Source of the DNA: Gimesia chilikensis
Lineage (GTDB): Bacteria > Planctomycetota > Planctomycetia > Planctomycetales > Planctomycetaceae
DNA length: 64,000 bases
Assembly (NCBI RefSeq): GCF_008329715.1
Contig: NZ_VTSR01000008.1
Span: forward strand, 62,001 to 126,000
Direction: 5' to 3'
The translations under genes and the position numbers were made by a program. Below are positions 55,250-62,961 of this stretch, in pieces. Below the pieces are notes generated by a model. The model was given only the letters and a program-made list of their open reading frames with translations. It had not been told where the DNA came from and searched no databases. How positions within the stretch are numbered: position 1 is the first letter of the stretch; each line of letters opens with the position of its first letter.

Positions 55250-58027
55250 ATGAGGCACCACTCAGTCCGCACCCTACTCGTCTTCTGCAGCCTGCTTTCA
55301 CTCAGTTTTTCGCTACTGCCAGCCGCTGAACCCGACCTGCAGAACTGGCTGAAACAACCGATCCTGGAAAAAGATCAGCCTTGGAAAGAGGTCCAGGCAT
55401 TCATCGCTCCCAAAGTCCCCGGCATGCCTGAAGTCAGCACTGTCGCCGAATGGGAAAAGGTCAATGACCGCATTCGCAAAGAGGTTCTGGACAAAGTCGT
55501 TTATCGTGGTGAAGCCGCCAAATGGCGCGACACGAAACTGAACGTCGTCTGGGGCGAGACCATCCCCGGCGGTCCCGAATACAAAATCCGGAAACTTCGC
55601 TTCGAAGCCGTCCCCGGACTCTGGGTCCCCGCCCTGCTTTACATTCCCAATGATCTGACGGGCAAAGTTCCCGTCGTGATGAACGTCAACGGGCACGACC
55701 GCAATGATGGAAAAGCCGCCGACTATAAACAGGTCCGCTGTATCAATCAGGCCAAGCGGGGCATGCTGGCTCTTAACGTCGAATGGCTCGGCATGGGTCA
55801 GCTCAACTCTCCCGGCTTCACACACTACAAAATGAATCAGCTCGACCTGTGTGGCACCAGCGGGCTTGCTCCCTTTTATCTCGCCATGAAAAAAGGGCTT
55901 GATGTTCTACTCACGCATCCTAACGCTGACCCCCAGCGCGTCGCAGTCGCAGGCCTCTCTGGTGGTGGCTGGCAGACGATCTTCATCAGCGCCCTCGACG
56001 AACGGGTCACCCTCTCCAATCCGGTAGCGGGTTACTCCAGCTTCCTGACACGCGACTATCACACCAAAGACCTGGGTGATTCCGAACAGACACCCAACGA
56101 CCTGGCGCTCTACGCCGACTACACGCACCTGACCGCGATGCGGGCTCCCCGTCCGACCTTGCTGACCAACAACTCGAAAGACAACTGTTGCTTCGAATCG
56201 GGATACGCCCAGCCCCCACTGCTCAAGGCTGCCTTCCCAATCTTCAAGCTCTACGACAAAGAAGAAAATCTGCAGAAGCACATCAACGACGATCCCGGCA
56301 CGCACAACTTCCTAAAAGACAATCGCGAAGCCCTCTATCGCATGCTCTCAGCACACTTCTCCGAACCAGGCAAACCGCTGCCAGTCGAAGAAATCCCCTG
56401 TGACGAAGAACTGAAAACAGCAGAGGAACTGCAGGTCGAACTCCCTGCTGACAATGCTGACTTCCACACTCTGGCCCTCAAACTTAGTCAGGATCTGCCT
56501 CGCCTCGCGAAAAAGACCACACCTGAAAAACAACGGGCAGCACTCAAAAAACTCATCTCCGCTCCAGAGTCAAAAGTCATCGGCACTAAGGTCGACCACA
56601 AGTCAGCAGGCGACACGAAAGTCACTTTCTGGAAACTGAAAGTCGATCAGGACTGGACCGTCCCAGCCGTGGAATTTTCACGTGGCTCTGCGAAATCCAC
56701 CACAATCGTCGTCGCAGATGCAGGCCGTCAGAGTCTGGCAGCAACAGTTGAAACGTTGCTGGCACAAGGACAGAACGTGCTCGCCGTCGATCCCTTCTAC
56801 TTCGGCGAATCGAAAATCAGTCAGCGTGACTTCCTGTATGGTCTGCTCGTCGCTGCCGTAGGAGAACGCCCTCTGGGCATTCAGGCCGGTCAGCTCGCAG
56901 CCATCGCCCGCTGGTTGAAAGCCGATCAGAAACAGTCCACCGTTCAGATCCAGGCCGTCGGCCCCCGCAGCAGCCTGTTCACACTCGTCGCCGCTGCGAT
57001 CGAGCCCGCAGCCATCACAGGTGTCAGCCTGCAGGACTCCTACGGTTCCCTCAAGGAAGTCCTCGAACAGGATAAAGCTGTCAGCCAGGCGCCTGAACTC
57101 TTCTGCTTCGGTCTGCTCAAAGCGTTCGACATTAAAGAACTCACCGAGCTTGCAGGCCGGGACCGGGTCACGTTCCTTTCCCCCTCCGAACGGGTCAAAC
57201 GTGAACTTTCCCAGGTAGAAATTCAAAAAGACGTGGAGTACCTGGGCGCAGGCCGCGAGGAAAAACTCGACCTCTACCTTCCCGATGCCCGCTTGCGGAA
57301 AGGCCCGTACCCCGCCGTCGTAATTATTCATGGTGGAGGCTGGCATGGCGGTGACAAAGGCGCCCGCCGCGAAATCAACATCGGCACCAATCTGGCTAAA
57401 GCTGGCTACGTCTGTGCCAGCATCAACTACCAGTTGGCAAAAAGACATTCTCGCTTTACCGATAATCTCAAGCAGGTCTGGCCCGGCCACCTGCAGGACT
57501 GTAAAACTGCCGTCCGCTTCCTGCGAAAGCATGCCGATAAGTACCAGATCGACGCCGACCACATCGGAGCGATCGGTGGTTCCGCCGGCGGACACCTGGT
57601 CGCGATGCTGGCTGTGACCGGCGACGATCCACAGCTCGAACCTGAAGCGCCCTATGCAGGCTTTTCATCCCGCATCCAGGCAGTGGTCCCCATGTACGGC
57701 GTACATGACCTGGTCGCCCTGGCAAAATCTCGTGACCTGCTGAGCTCCTTCTCGGAAGAAGAAAAGTCACTCAGCAAACAGGCCTCTGCCGTATCACATA
57801 TTTCAGACGATGATCCTCCCTTCCTGATCCTGCACGGAACCCGCGATGCGCTGGTCCCGGTAGAACAGTCAGAGCTCCTGCAGGCTTCACTGAAAAAAGG
57901 TGGTATCTCCGCTGAGCTCATCATTATCGAAGGCGCTCCACACAGCTTTCACCTCCAACCCAAACAGCGCGACCTCCGGCCTGCGGTCATCGGCTTCTTT
58001 GATCAGCACCTCAAGCCACAGAAGTAA
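55250..58027 (+). CDS. Exported double alpha/beta-hydrolase (esterase fusion)
   Basis: A 925-residue exported protein (signal peptide to about 26). The N-terminal half (about 30-380) is an alpha/beta-hydrolase with the nucleophile motif AGLSGGGWQTIFISA (Ser of GLSGG), similar to acetyl xylan esterase-like proteins. A second, shorter alpha/beta-like part (about 460-660) lacks a clear GxSxG. The C-terminal third (about 665-925) is a complete BD-FAE/lipase-type hydrolase: oxyanion motif IHGGGWHGGD, nucleophile IGGSAGGHL, and DALVP plus PHSFH with the Asp and His. Two active catalytic modules in one chain suggest polysaccharide de-esterification (inference). It stands alone. Confidence 0.88.
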   Translation: MRHHSVRTLLVFCSLLSLSFSLLPAAEPDLQNWLKQPILEKDQPWKEVQAFIAPKVPGMPEVSTVAEWEKVNDRIRKEVLDKVVYRGEAAKWRDTKLNVVWGETIPGGPEYKIRKLRFEAVPGLWVPALLYIPNDLTGKVPVVMNVNGHDRNDGKAADYKQVRCINQAKRGMLALNVEWLGMGQLNSPGFTHYKMNQLDLCGTSGLAPFYLAMKKGLDVLLTHPNADPQRVAVAGLSGGGWQTIFISALDERVTLSNPVAGYSSFLTRDYHTKDLGDSEQTPNDLALYADYTHLTAMRAPRPTLLTNNSKDNCCFESGYAQPPLLKAAFPIFKLYDKEENLQKHINDDPGTHNFLKDNREALYRMLSAHFSEPGKPLPVEEIPCDEELKTAEELQVELPADNADFHTLALKLSQDLPRLAKKTTPEKQRAALKKLISAPESKVIGTKVDHKSAGDTKVTFWKLKVDQDWTVPAVEFSRGSAKSTTIVVADAGRQSLAATVETLLAQGQNVLAVDPFYFGESKISQRDFLYGLLVAAVGERPLGIQAGQLAAIARWLKADQKQSTVQIQAVGPRSSLFTLVAAAIEPAAITGVSLQDSYGSLKEVLEQDKAVSQAPELFCFGLLKAFDIKELTELAGRDRVTFLSPSERVKRELSQVEIQKDVEYLGAGREEKLDLYLPDARLRKGPYPAVVIIHGGGWHGGDKGARREINIGTNLAKAGYVCASINYQLAKRHSRFTDNLKQVWPGHLQDCKTAVRFLRKHADKYQIDADHIGAIGGSAGGHLVAMLAVTGDDPQLEPEAPYAGFSSRIQAVVPMYGVHDLVALAKSRDLLSSFSEEEKSLSKQASAVSHISDDDPPFLILHGTRDALVPVEQSELLQASLKKGGISAELIIIEGAPHSFHLQPKQRDLRPAVIGFFDQHLKPQK

Positions 58028-58042
58028 TGCATTTCCGTGGAG

Positions 58043-58070
58043 TTGACATTCCCGGGGTACCTGCTATAAA
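58043..58070 (+). promoter_or_regulatory. Consensus promoter of the metal ABC operon
   Basis: TTGACA (58043-58048), a 16-base spacer, TATAAA (58065-58070). Transcription should begin around 58076-58080, at the edge of the palindrome that follows. Confidence 0.75.
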
Positions 58071-58077
58071 ATCACAA

Positions 58078-58099
58078 AAATGTAGCCTTGGCTACATTT
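58078..58099. promoter_or_regulatory. 10-2-10 operator palindrome of the metal ABC operon
   Basis: Left arm AAATGTAGCC, centre TT, right arm its exact reverse complement; 22 bases in all. It begins 8 bases after the -10 box and covers the expected start of transcription, the position of a repressor site. Size and layout suit the DtxR/MntR family; the bases differ from the published MntR and DtxR consensus. The operon itself encodes two DtxR-like domains, which makes self-control worth testing. Confidence 0.7.
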
Positions 58100-58143
58100 A
58101 AGCTCTCCACACGTACTAAACCCTTACCGGAGAATACCTTATC

Positions 58144-59133
58144 ATGAGAAAGCTCTTCGCTTTCGCCCTGGCACTGATCGGTCTGGTCGGCTGTCAGTCG
58201 CAGGATAATTCGACGCCCCGGGCTAAAAATGGGGAATCCGGAGCCAATATCCAGTACCCGATCCCTGTCGCAGCGACCGTGGGAATGGTCGCCGATCTTG
58301 TCAAAAATGTGGGACAGGAATATGTCGACGTGAAACAGATCATGGGTACCGGCGTCGACCCCCACATGCATAAAGCGAGTCGCGATGATGTGGTGGCGAT
58401 CATGAACGCAGATGTTGTCTTCTATTCCGGTCTGATGCTCGAAGGCAAAATGACCGACACCCTGATTAAGGTCTCACGTAATAAACCGGTCTATGCGGTG
58501 ACCGAACTGATCAACGAAAAAACGCTTCTGGAACCGGATGATTTTAACGGTCACTATGACCCCCATGTCTGGATGGACGTCTCCGCCTGGTCTCAATGTG
58601 TGGACGCCGTTAAAGACGCCCTCTCCCAATACGACCCGCAACACGGGGATGTCTATGAGAAGAATGCTGCTACCTATAAACAGAAACTGGAGCAACTGCA
58701 CAAGTACGGCCTGGAAACATTGAAATCGATCCCGGAAGATAGCCGCACATTGATCACCTCTCACGATGCTTTCAATTATTTCGGCCGAGCTTATGGACTC
58801 GACGTTCAAGGCGTACAAGGCATCTCCACCGAATCAGAAGCCGGCCTGAAACGGATTAACGAGCTCGTTGATCTGCTGGTAAAGAAAAAGATCAAAGCGG
58901 TCTTCGTAGAAAGCAGTGTCTCAAAAAAGAATATTACCGCTCTAATTGAAGGAGCCCGCGCGCAAGGGCATCAGATCGAAATCGGAGGAGAACTGTTCTC
59001 AGATGCCATGGGAGAACCGGGAACATACGAAGGAACGTATCTCGGTATGCTCGACCACAACATCACCACCGTGGCCCGGGCGCTGGGAGGTACTGCCCCG
59101 GAAAAAGGTATGCAGGACAAACTTACCCCCTGA
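58144..59133 (+). CDS. Manganese/iron-type metal-binding lipoprotein
   Basis: A 329-residue cluster 9 (TroA-like) substrate-binding protein, lipobox LVGC. Metal ligands are readable: His in GVDPHMH, His in DPHVWMD, Glu in VFVESSVSKK, Asp in LFSDAMGEPG. The third ligand is Glu, as in pneumococcal PsaA, where His marks zinc-type proteins, and the long His-rich loop of ZnuA is missing; so manganese or ferrous iron is the likely substrate. It heads a four-gene operon (binding protein, ATPase, two permeases), 38 bases before the ATPase gene, after a consensus promoter and operator. The ATG follows CCGGAGA. Confidence 0.93.
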   Translation: MRKLFAFALALIGLVGCQSQDNSTPRAKNGESGANIQYPIPVAATVGMVADLVKNVGQEYVDVKQIMGTGVDPHMHKASRDDVVAIMNADVVFYSGLMLEGKMTDTLIKVSRNKPVYAVTELINEKTLLEPDDFNGHYDPHVWMDVSAWSQCVDAVKDALSQYDPQHGDVYEKNAATYKQKLEQLHKYGLETLKSIPEDSRTLITSHDAFNYFGRAYGLDVQGVQGISTESEAGLKRINELVDLLVKKKIKAVFVESSVSKKNITALIEGARAQGHQIEIGGELFSDAMGEPGTYEGTYLGMLDHNITTVARALGGTAPEKGMQDKLTP

Positions 59134-59171
59134 GAAACAAAGCTCAGTCTCTACTTTTCTCCAGAGCCAAC

Positions 59172-60005
59172 ATGAATCAATCCAGTTCGACGAATTCGAC
59201 CGAAAACCAGAGTCCGATCACGCAGACCGATTTGTCACCTGCTGAGATCCCCCTCTCCGTGTATGACCTGACGGTCGCTTATCACCGTAAACCTGTGATC
59301 TGGGATGTCGGCTTCGATATTCCGCCAGGGAAACTGGTCGGAATCATTGGTCCGAATGGAGCAGGCAAAAGTACGCTCATCAAAACCATCATGGAATTGA
59401 TTCCCAAAGCCTCGGGCCGCGTCAACATCTTTGGGAAACCCTATCAGAAAAATCGGCACCGCGTCGGTTACGTCCCTCAGCGGGAAAGCGTTGACTGGGA
59501 TTTTCCCGTCGATGCCCTCGATGTTGTCACCATGGGACTCTACCGCGAGATCGGCTGGTGCCTGCCTGTCCGTAAGAAACACCGCGAACGCGCTCTGGAT
59601 GCCCTCGAACGCGTGGGGATCGCCGATTATGCCCGGCGTCAGATCAGCCAACTCTCAGGCGGGCAGCAACAGCGGACCTTCCTCGCCCGTGCCCTGGTCC
59701 AGGATGCCGATCTGTATTTGATGGACGAACCGTTCGCCGCCGTCGATGCCGCCACAGAAAAAGCCATTGTGAAAATCCTGCAGGAAATGAAACAGGCTGG
59801 CAAAACGGCCCTCGTGATTCATCACGACCTGCAGACCGTCCCTGAGTACTTTGACTACGTCATTCTGCTCAACATGCGTGTCATCGATCACGGTCCGACC
59901 GAGCAGGTCTTCACTCCGGAGAACCTGCAAAAAACTTACGGAGGTCGACTCACCCTGCTGGAAGAAGCCACCGAAACGATGCGCCGCAGGGAGCAGTCAC
60001 TATGA
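59172..60005 (+). CDS. Metal ABC transporter ATP-binding protein
   Basis: A 277-residue ABC ATPase of the Mn/Zn family. Walker A is IGPNGAGKST (about 56-65), Q-loop YVPQRESVDWDFPV, which is typical of manganese/zinc ATPases, signature LSGGQQQR, Walker B LYLMDEPFAAVD and the switch His in IHHDLQTV. It is coupled by a four-base overlap (ATGA) to the first permease gene. Confidence 0.95.
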   Translation: MNQSSSTNSTENQSPITQTDLSPAEIPLSVYDLTVAYHRKPVIWDVGFDIPPGKLVGIIGPNGAGKSTLIKTIMELIPKASGRVNIFGKPYQKNRHRVGYVPQRESVDWDFPVDALDVVTMGLYREIGWCLPVRKKHRERALDALERVGIADYARRQISQLSGGQQQRTFLARALVQDADLYLMDEPFAAVDAATEKAIVKILQEMKQAGKTALVIHHDLQTVPEYFDYVILLNMRVIDHGPTEQVFTPENLQKTYGGRLTLLEEATETMRRREQSL

Positions 60006-61504
60006 ACCTCAGCGCGCGGATGCTGATCCTGCTGCTGCTCGTGAGTCCCGGTCAGGTTCTCCTGGCTGCCGAAGGCAAGTCCATTCAGACACAGCGGTCC
60101 ATCACCGATCGCAGTATTGAATGGCCCGCCTGGGAAGACTGGCGACGCGTCTTCTTCATGCAGGACTATAACACCCGGGTTGTCATCCTGGGTACGACGC
60201 TCCTGGGAATGTCCGCTGGCATGATCGGCAGCTTCGCCCTGCTTCGTAAACGCGCCCTGATGGGTGACGCCCTCAGTCACGCCACACTCCCCGGCATCGC
60301 GATCGCCTTCATTATCGGCAGCACCCTGGGTCTGAATGGTAAGTCGCTGCCTCTGCTGTTAACGGGGGCAGCCATCAGTGGTCTCTTGGGAATTGCTGGT
60401 ATCCTGATGATTCGCAATCTGACCCGACTCAAGGAAGATGCAGCCCTCGGCATCGTACTCAGCGTCTTCTTCGGTGCAGGAATCGCACTGCTCAATATCG
60501 TACAGCAGATGCAGACCGGGCACGCCGCCGGCCTCGAATCATTCATCTATGGAAAAACTGCTTCCATGATCGCCAGCGATGCCTGGCTGATCGGCGGTGC
60601 GGGTCTGACTTGTGTACTTGTGGCTTTACTGCTGTATAAGGAACTGACACTGCTGTGTTTCGATGAAGGCTTCGCCGATTCTCGAGGCTTTCCGGTGGTA
60701 TTGCTCGATACACTCCTCATGGGACTGGTTGTGATCGTGACCATCATCGGTCTGCAGGCAGTGGGTCTGATCCTCATGATCTCTCTGCTCGTGATTCCCC
60801 CTGCCGCCGCACGTTTCTGGACCGAAAAAATGTTCTGGCTGACAGTGGTCGCGGTGGTGCTGGGAGCTTTGAGTGGGATGATTGGTTCTGGCATGAGTGC
60901 GATTTTTCCCAATCTCCCCTCCGGTGCAATGATCGTTCTCGTCGCGACCGCCATGTTCCTCTTCAGCATGATTTTTGGCGTTCCCCGTGGAATCCTGGTT
61001 CGTAAGTACCGCCGCTATGAACTGAATACCAAAGTCAATCGCCAGCACCTGTTGCGCGGCCTCTACGAATACCTCGAAGCACATCAGCAACTCCCGATCG
61101 GCGTGACGGACAGCGCACCACCGGTCTCACTCTCTGCCCTGGAGCAGATGCGGAGCTGGTCCCTGCCTGCCCTCAAGAAAATCATTCGCAGTGCCCAGGA
61201 CGAACGTCTGGTGACATTACTCTCAGACAATCGCGTGCAGCTGACACTCTCCGGATTGAAAGAAGCCGCCCGTGTCGTTCACGAGCATCGCCTCTGGGAA
61301 CTCTACCTGATTACTTACGCAGACGTCGCTTCCAGTAAAGTCGACCAGGATGCCGATGCGATTGAGCACGTTCTCGAACCGGAAGTGATCGCTGAACTGG
61401 AATCCCTGCTGGTCCGCCAGTCAACGGAAGGAATTCTGCAGAGTCCGCATGACATTGATCTGCCTCAATCACTGAGTACCCCCACTGTCAGGAGGACCAC
61501 CTGA
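60002..61504 (+). CDS. Metal ABC permease with fused winged helix/metal-sensing tail
   Basis: A 500-residue protein. Residues 1-24 are a signal-like helix, an extra segment before the ABC-3 permease core (about 50-335, eight helices; LRKRALMGDALSHATLPGIA, IGLQAVGLILMISLLVIPPAAARFW). The C-terminal 150 residues are cytoplasmic and resemble DtxR/MntR: a winged helix (VSLSALEQMRSWSLPALKKIIRSAQ, RVQLTLSGLKEAA) followed by EHRLWELYLITYADV and a metal-site helix with IEHVL. Compared with DtxR, His79, Glu83, Glu105 and His106 equivalents are present, while positions 98 and 102 are Asp. Overlaps the ATPase gene by 4 bases and the next permease by 1 base. Confidence 0.88.
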   Translation: MNLSARMLILLLLVSPGQVLLAAEGKSIQTQRSITDRSIEWPAWEDWRRVFFMQDYNTRVVILGTTLLGMSAGMIGSFALLRKRALMGDALSHATLPGIAIAFIIGSTLGLNGKSLPLLLTGAAISGLLGIAGILMIRNLTRLKEDAALGIVLSVFFGAGIALLNIVQQMQTGHAAGLESFIYGKTASMIASDAWLIGGAGLTCVLVALLLYKELTLLCFDEGFADSRGFPVVLLDTLLMGLVVIVTIIGLQAVGLILMISLLVIPPAAARFWTEKMFWLTVVAVVLGALSGMIGSGMSAIFPNLPSGAMIVLVATAMFLFSMIFGVPRGILVRKYRRYELNTKVNRQHLLRGLYEYLEAHQQLPIGVTDSAPPVSLSALEQMRSWSLPALKKIIRSAQDERLVTLLSDNRVQLTLSGLKEAARVVHEHRLWELYLITYADVASSKVDQDADAIEHVLEPEVIAELESLLVRQSTEGILQSPHDIDLPQSLSTPTVRRTT

Positions 61505-62832
61505 TGGGCGGACTCGCACAGTGGAGCTGGGCTCTGGATGGCTGGATCATCGTCGCGGGTATGCTGTGCGCTGCCGCGACTGCCCTGCTGGGCAACTTTC
61601 TCGTGCTTCGTAAAATGAGCATGCTCGGCGATGCCATCACGCACGCGATCCTGCCGGGACTGGCCGCTGCGTTTTTAATCAGTGACTCCCGCAGTAGCCT
61701 GCCCATGTTTCTCGGCGCCGTGATTGCCGGTATCCTGACCGCACTCTTCACCGAATGGATTCGTGGCTTCGGAAAAGTGGATGAAGGCGCCTCGATGGGC
61801 GTCGTCTTCACCTCCCTGTTTGCCCTGGGACTGGTCATGATCGTCCAGGCCGCCGACCGTGTGGATCTCGACCCGGGTTGCGTCCTTTATGGAGCAATCG
61901 AACTGACCCCCGCCGACACCGTGCTGGTCGCCAGCTGGGAAATCCCCCGCGTGGTCGTTGTGCTCTCAATCGTACTGCTCATCAATCTGCTGTTCGTGAT
62001 TCTATTCCTAAAAGAACTGAAGCTCAGTTCTTTCGACCCGGCTCTGGCGACCACCACCGGCTTCAATGCGACGTTCATTCATTATGCGCTGATGACCCTG
62101 GTCGCGGTCACCGCGGTCGCCAGCTTTGAAGCAGTCGGCAATATTCTGGTCGTCGCCATGTTCGTTGTCCCCCCCGCCGCCGCCTATATGCTCACTGATC
62201 GACTCGGAGTCATGCTGATCCTCAGCGTTCTGCTGGCTATGTTGGCAGCCATCATCGGGCACATCAGTGCGATTACCGTCCCCTACTGGTTTGGATTCCA
62301 GAGCACTTCGACAGCCGGCATGATGGCGGTCGCCGCTGGTCTGCTGTTTATCATCGCCGCCCTGTTCGGCCCCCGCCACGGCGTAGTAATCGTCTTCCTG
62401 AGACGCCAGTTTCTGGCCTGGCAGATCCTCGCAGATGATATCGTCGCCCTGATGTACCGCATCGAAGAACGGGAACCGGAACTCAGACCGGACGCCTTTT
62501 ACCTGCGAGACATCCTCTTCTCACGACCGCTGCCCACCAGACTGACACTTGACTACCTCGTCCGACACAGCCAGCTCGTACACGCCAACGGAACCTACAC
62601 CCTGACCGACACCGGCCGCGACCGGGCCCGGCAGCTGGTCCGCTCGCATCGACTCTGGGAACACTACCTCGTCGAACACGCTGGCATGTCGACGGAAACG
62701 ATTCATCGCCAGGCCGAACAGCTGGAACATTTTACCGACCGGGAGCTCCGCGACCGCCTCAACGCCGACACCCTCGATACCGACCAGGATCCCCACGGCC
62801 GTCCGATCCCGCCCGAAGAACACGCCCCCTGA
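61504..62832 (+). CDS. Second metal ABC permease with DtxR-like metal-sensing tail
   Basis: A 442-residue protein. The ABC-3 permease core covers about residues 10-300 (LRKMSMLGDAITHAILPGLA, ASFEAVGNILVVAMFVVPPAAAYM). The cytoplasmic tail (about 310-442) is a DtxR/MntR-like module: a winged helix (LTLDYLVRHSQLVHANGTYTLTDTG), SHRLWEHYLVEHAG, the metal-site helix TIHRQAEQLEHF and the terminal DPHGRPIP signature of the DtxR dimerisation domain. All ligand positions have metal-binding residues: His79, Glu83, His98, Glu102 (as in MntR), Glu105, His106 (DtxR numbering by alignment). The start ATG overlaps the previous stop (TGATG). The pair of permeases probably forms a heterodimer. Confidence 0.9.
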   Translation: MGGLAQWSWALDGWIIVAGMLCAAATALLGNFLVLRKMSMLGDAITHAILPGLAAAFLISDSRSSLPMFLGAVIAGILTALFTEWIRGFGKVDEGASMGVVFTSLFALGLVMIVQAADRVDLDPGCVLYGAIELTPADTVLVASWEIPRVVVVLSIVLLINLLFVILFLKELKLSSFDPALATTTGFNATFIHYALMTLVAVTAVASFEAVGNILVVAMFVVPPAAAYMLTDRLGVMLILSVLLAMLAAIIGHISAITVPYWFGFQSTSTAGMMAVAAGLLFIIAALFGPRHGVVIVFLRRQFLAWQILADDIVALMYRIEEREPELRPDAFYLRDILFSRPLPTRLTLDYLVRHSQLVHANGTYTLTDTGRDRARQLVRSHRLWEHYLVEHAGMSTETIHRQAEQLEHFTDRELRDRLNADTLDTDQDPHGRPIPPEEHAP

Positions 62833-62961
62833 TCCAGATTCAGGTCGCTCCACATCAGGTTCCTCTGGCATTTTCCAAACCGCACACATATAATCGTTCG
62901 TTGATATTTCAAAGTTCCGCCCGAGTGCGTCGTCGGGTGCTCCAGAACGGGATGAAATCAA

